Source of the DNA: an uncultured Mycoplasmatota bacterium
GTDB taxonomy: Bacteria; Bacillota_I; Bacilli_A; RF39; UBA660
Assembly (NCBI GenBank): GCA_947384645.1
Contig: CANDHX010000044.1
Span: 1-8,881, forward strand
DNA length: 8,881 nt
Reading direction: 5' to 3'
The notes beneath the pieces were generated by a model, which saw only the letters and a program-made list of their open reading frames with translations, did no database searches and was not told the DNA's origin. This document shows positions 6,954 through 8,881 of this stretch, one piece after another (position 1 is the first letter of the stretch; each line of letters begins with the position of its first letter). A program made the translations under genes and the position numbers.

Positions 6954-8348
6954 TTAACCGATGTTATTTTTAATTTCTTTGATAATCTCTTTTAATTGAT
7001 TATTGACTTTTAAATCCTTTTCTATTTTATCACAAGCGTGCATTATTGTCGAATGATCTCGATTACCAAATTCTAGACCGATTTTGGGAAAAGATTCGTC
7101 TGTGTACGTTCTACAAAGATAGATTGCAACTTGTCTTGGATAATTGATATTTGCAGTTCTCTTTTTGCTTTTTAAATCTTCTATAGTTATTTTATAGTAG
7201 TCTGCTACTGCTTTTTGAATTTTGGCTATATTGGAGTCCATGTATACCGAACTTTTGAGGTAATCTCTTAAAGCTTCATTGGCAAATTCTAAATCTATTT
7301 TATGGGGACCCATGATAGCTGCGTATGCATAAAGTCTCGTCACTGCTCCTTCGATGTGCCTTACATCATTTTCGCTATTAGAAGCGATATATTCTATTAC
7401 ATCTTCATCCACTAAAGAAGCGACAGCGTATCCCGACATTTTATTTTTGGCTATTCGTTTTTTCAATTCGATATCGGGAGGATATATATTAACCGTAAGT
7501 CCCCAGCTAAATCTGGTGCGAAGTCTTTCTTCTAAAAGTTTTAAGTCATCCGGACTTCTATCAGAACTTATAATGATTTGCTTATTCATATCGTATAAAC
7601 TATTGAAAGTGTGAAAAAATTCTTGTTGGGTCTTTTCTGCTTTTTGAAGAAATTGAATATCATCTATCATGAGGACATCTATTCCTCGATACTTTTCTTT
7701 AAAAGCTTGTACATAGCTGCCGTCCTTATTCATATTTAAGGAAGTGAAATCTGAAATAAATTTATCGCTTGTCACATAGAGAACTTTTTTAGATGAAGTT
7801 TTTTTTATGTAATTTCCTATGGCGTGCATGAGATGAGTCTTTCCAAGACCGCTTTTTCCGTGAATAAAGAACGGATTATAGAGCTTTCCAGGTTGTTCTG
7901 CTACAGATAGTGCAGCCGTGTGTGCTAATCTGTTCGAATCTCCCACTATGAAATTGTCAAAAGTATAACGTTCTATTAGATTACTTTCTATTGTCTGTGT
8001 ATAAGTAGGTCTCTTTTCAACAGGAGGGGAAGAACTTTCTATTATTTTTTCTTTTTCATCTATTTTATTTATGTCTTCTTCGAGAATGAATTCTATATTG
8101 CAGTTTTTACCAAGTATCGATTCCATGAGTTCTTCGATAGTTTCTAAATATCTTTTAATCAAGGCGTCTTTGATAAATTGGGAATTAGTTACTATAGTGA
8201 CGATTTTGATAGATTTGTTATTTTCAACAGCATCGTCAATTTTATAAATTTTACAGTATTTAAACCAGGAGTTTATAGAAACGGTGGAAATCCTATTTTT
8301 TAGTAAGCCGATAAAATTTTGCCATATTAAAGTGTTTTCCTCGTTCAT
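6954..8348 (-). CDS. dnaA: Chromosomal replication initiator protein DnaA
   Basis: DnaA is the AAA+ ATPase that binds DnaA boxes, oligomerises at oriC, opens the duplex and recruits the helicase; it also acts as a transcription factor. Counting from the ATG at 8348 it has 464 residues. Domain I (about 1-88) starts MNEENTLIWQNF; a variable linker follows to about 126. The AAA+ domain has Walker A GKSGLGKT (164-171), Walker B VLMIDD (225-230), sensor I SSDR (261-264), RLRTRFSWGL (275-284) and the sensor II motif NDVRHIEGA (327-335). Domain IV has FGNRDHSTIMHA (427-438), the DNA-binding signature. A GTG three codons upstream (8357) is possible with AAGGGA at 8368-8363. I prefer the ATG because GGGGTGA (8360-8354) is suitably placed and the N-terminus then aligns with other DnaA proteins. 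The origin lies directly upstream, as is usual for autoregulated dnaA. Confidence 0.97.
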   Translation of the reverse strand: MNEENTLIWQNFIGLLKNRISTVSINSWFKYCKIYKIDDAVENNKSIKIVTIVTNSQFIKDALIKRYLETIEELMESILGKNCNIEFILEEDINKIDEKEKIIESSSPPVEKRPTYTQTIESNLIERYTFDNFIVGDSNRLAHTAALSVAEQPGKLYNPFFIHGKSGLGKTHLMHAIGNYIKKTSSKKVLYVTSDKFISDFTSLNMNKDGSYVQAFKEKYRGIDVLMIDDIQFLQKAEKTQQEFFHTFNSLYDMNKQIIISSDRSPDDLKLLEERLRTRFSWGLTVNIYPPDIELKKRIAKNKMSGYAVASLVDEDVIEYIASNSENDVRHIEGAVTRLYAYAAIMGPHKIDLEFANEALRDYLKSSVYMDSNIAKIQKAVADYYKITIEDLKSKKRTANINYPRQVAIYLCRTYTDESFPKIGLEFGNRDHSTIMHACDKIEKDLKVNNQLKEIIKEIKNNIG

Positions 8349-8365
8349 AAACCTCACCCCGGTCC

Positions 8366-8405
8366 CTTATAAAACAATTGTAACTTAAATGCAAAAAAAG
8401 ATAAA
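8366..8405 (-). promoter_or_regulatory. Candidate dnaA promoter
   Basis: On the minus strand TACAAT (8382-8377) matches five of six -10 bases, with a weak -35, TTTATC (8405-8400), at 17 bp. A second register, TTGCAT (8394-8389), 17 bp, then TATAAG (8371-8366), would start very close to the ribosome binding site. The element lies in AT-rich DNA downstream of the origin boxes, so DnaA bound there could control it. Confidence 0.45.
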
Positions 8406-8423
8406 GATATTTTTGCAAAAAAA
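8390..8423. repeat. TGCAAAAAAA direct repeat in the AT-rich origin segment
   Basis: TGCAAAAAAA occurs at 8390-8399 and again at 8414-8423, offset by 24 bp. The first GCAAAAA also pairs with TTTTTGC at 8410-8416. It sits in the most AT-rich part of the origin, over the -35 region of the candidate dnaA promoter. It may be part of the unwinding element or simple A-tract recurrence. Confidence 0.5.
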
Positions 8424-8453
8424 TAATTTTCAACAAACTTTATCCACAAGAAT

Positions 8454-8470
8454 TGTCGAAAAATGTCGAA
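8454..8470 (+). promoter_or_regulatory. Tandem Spo0A-type boxes (0A boxes) in oriC
   Basis: TGTCGAA occurs at 8454-8460 and at 8464-8470, head to tail with three bases between. TGTCGAA is the 0A-box consensus recognised by Spo0A. The 10-bp offset is the same as in the paired boxes of the B. subtilis abrB promoter, where a Spo0A dimer binds. The pair lies 5 bp from the perfect DnaA box at 8440-8448, about 50 bp upstream of the candidate dnaA -35. Motif identity is directly visible; binding by Spo0A in this organism is inferred. Confidence 0.6.
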
Positions 8471-8610
8471 CTCAATTCTTTTATTTATTTGGCATTAAAT
8501 ATTTTTTCCACAGTTTCCACAATTTTGGATAATCAACATTGTTTATAAGTTATCAACACGGTGTGGAAATATTGTGGAAAATTTTGTTGAAAACTTTAAA
8601 TCCTATTTGC

Positions 8611-8640
8611 TTGACTTTTCTCGTATCATTATAATATAAT
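8611..8640 (+). promoter_or_regulatory. Promoter of rpmH-rnpA
   Basis: TTGACT (8611-8616), an 18-bp spacer and a perfect TATAAT (8635-8640) form a strong housekeeping promoter. A second TATAAT at 8630-8635 is too close to this -35. Transcription should start near 8647, giving a leader of about 26 bases to the rpmH start. It fires away from oriC, divergent to dnaA. Confidence 0.85.
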
Positions 8641-8672
8641 ACTCTTGAATTTTAGATGTGGAGGTGCAGAAA

Positions 8673-8795
8673 ATGAAGAGAACTTATCAACCAAATAATC
8701 GTAAAAAAAGTAAGAAACACGGTTTCTTTGCTAGAAAAGAAAGCAATATTTTAAAATCTAGAAGAAGAAAAGGTCGTAAAGTATTGTGTAAGTAA
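8673..8795 (+). CDS. rpmH: 50S ribosomal protein L34 (short variant)
   Basis: L34 is a small, very basic protein of the large ribosomal subunit. This 40-residue reading begins MKRTYQPNNRKKSKKHGF and ends SRRRKGRKVL plus CK, the two conserved ends of the family. Most bacterial L34 proteins have about 44 residues; here roughly four are missing from the middle, where an STKNGRKVL-like helix segment is replaced by KESNILK. The frame is intact. A strong ribosome binding site, GGAGGTG (8660-8666), lies six bases before the ATG. It is the first gene after the 8611-8640 promoter and is followed by rnpA, the usual pairing. Confidence 0.95.
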   Translation: MKRTYQPNNRKKSKKHGFFARKESNILKSRRRKGRKVLCK

Positions 8796-8817
8796 GCCAC
8801 GGATTAAAGTGGTTTTT
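8794..8817 (+). terminator. Possible attenuator between rpmH and rnpA
   Basis: AAGCCAC (8794-8800) can pair with GTGGTTT (8809-8815), seven pairs with one G-U, around an eight-base loop, with a short T-run to 8817. The stem is weak and begins inside the rpmH stop codon. It could reduce transcription into rnpA relative to rpmH, as the two products are needed in very different amounts. It could also be incidental. Confidence 0.4.
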
Positions 8818-8842
8818 ATTCTATAGGAAGGAAATGAACGTC

Positions 8843-8881
8843 ATGAAGAGAAATGAAATGATAAAAAAGAAAGAAAGATTT
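8843..8881 (+). CDS. rnpA: Ribonuclease P protein component (first 13 codons only)
   Basis: RnpA is the small basic protein partner of the RNase P RNA, which removes 5' leaders from pre-tRNAs. Only MKRNEMIKKKERF is visible before the window ends; the lysine-rich start ending near ERF resembles family N-termini such as those with RxxKNxxF. The call rests mainly on its place directly after rpmH. I chose the ATG at 8843 because the ribosome binding site AAGGA (8828-8832) is 10 bases away; the in-frame ATG at 8834 would be only a base or so from it. Confidence 0.75.
   Translation, partial: MKRNEMIKKKERF

Larger units (their letters stand above)
8366..8610. other. oriC: Replication origin oriC (upstream part)
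   Basis: This gap between dnaA and rpmH holds a perfect consensus DnaA box, TTATCCACA (8440-8448), and many close forms: TTTTCCACA (8504-8512) directly followed by GTTTCCACA (8513-8521); on the minus strand TTATCCAAA (8532-8524), ATTTCCACA (8570-8562) and TTTTCCACA (8581-8573); and TAATCAACA (8530-8538) and TTATCAACA (8550-8558) on the plus strand. TTTTCAACA forms occur at 8427-8435 and 8593-8585 (minus). The stretch 8371-8440 is about 17 percent GC by count and is a candidate unwinding element. Genes diverge from this region, and its position beside dnaA agrees with the known Bacillota origin. Confidence 0.93.

Noticed and set aside
7047..7053. A further TGTCGAA (0A-box) match inside dnaA
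   Set aside because: It is single and lies in the conserved codons for the DHSTIMHA motif of DnaA, so coding constraint explains it.
8357..8357. GTG at 8357 as the dnaA start
   Set aside because: Possible, with AAGGGA upstream, but the ATG at 8348 aligns better with the DnaA N-terminus and has its own GGGGTGA site; the difference is only three residues.
1..8881. CRISPR arrays, tRNA/rRNA genes, insertion sequences or phage genes
   Set aside because: No spaced identical repeats, cloverleaf or rRNA signatures, transposase frames or terminal repeats were seen; the window is fully accounted for by the origin gene block.

Overview
The window is the replication-origin neighbourhood of a low-GC Gram-positive bacterium (Bacillota). 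It carries the conserved order rnpA-rpmH / oriC / dnaA-dnaN-x-recF-gyrB-gyrA, drawn here with dnaA on the minus strand. AT-rich codon use, Gram-positive ribosome binding sites and the protein sequences fit a Tissierellia/Clostridia-like or related anaerobe. That placement is an inference by eye, not a phylogeny.

Layout from left to right. Positions 1-1935 (minus) hold gyrA without its last codons, cut by the window edge. gyrB (1946-3874, minus) and recF (3867-4964, minus) overlap by 8 bp. Positions 4965-5081 form a dense regulatory region: an extended -10 promoter reading into recF, an 11-bp-arm inverted repeat at its expected start point, and two A-tract/T-tract direct repeats 22 bp apart. 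Next is a 154-residue ComK-family protein (5082-5546, minus), in the slot where many Bacillota carry a small S4-domain or RemB-like gene. Positions 5547-5693 hold the dnaN terminator and an inverted repeat resembling a pair of DnaA boxes. dnaN (5694-6812) and dnaA (6954-8348) follow on the minus strand, separated by a cluster of DnaA boxes. Positions 8349-8672 are the main origin region: AT-rich DNA, at least six DnaA-box-like 9-mers, a tandem pair of perfect Spo0A-type boxes (TGTCGAA twice, 10 bp apart), a dnaA promoter and a divergent, strong rpmH promoter. rpmH (8673-8795) and the first 13 codons of rnpA (from 8843) lie on the plus strand.

The genes work together in starting and sustaining replication. 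DnaA opens oriC, DnaN clamps the polymerase, RecF helps repair gaps and load RecA, and GyrB/GyrA remove the supercoils. rpmH and rnpA make ribosomal protein L34 and the RNase P protein. Genes run away from the origin on both sides, co-oriented with replication.

The least ordinary content is regulatory. A homologue of the competence master regulator ComK sits beside the origin, without the C-terminal segment that MecA/ClpCP recognises in Bacillus subtilis. Spo0A-type and DnaA-type sites lie in and near the origin, and several undescribed repeats flank the ComK-like gene. Together these raise the possibility of a link between replication initiation, developmental control and DNA uptake. That link is a hypothesis drawn from sequence motifs.
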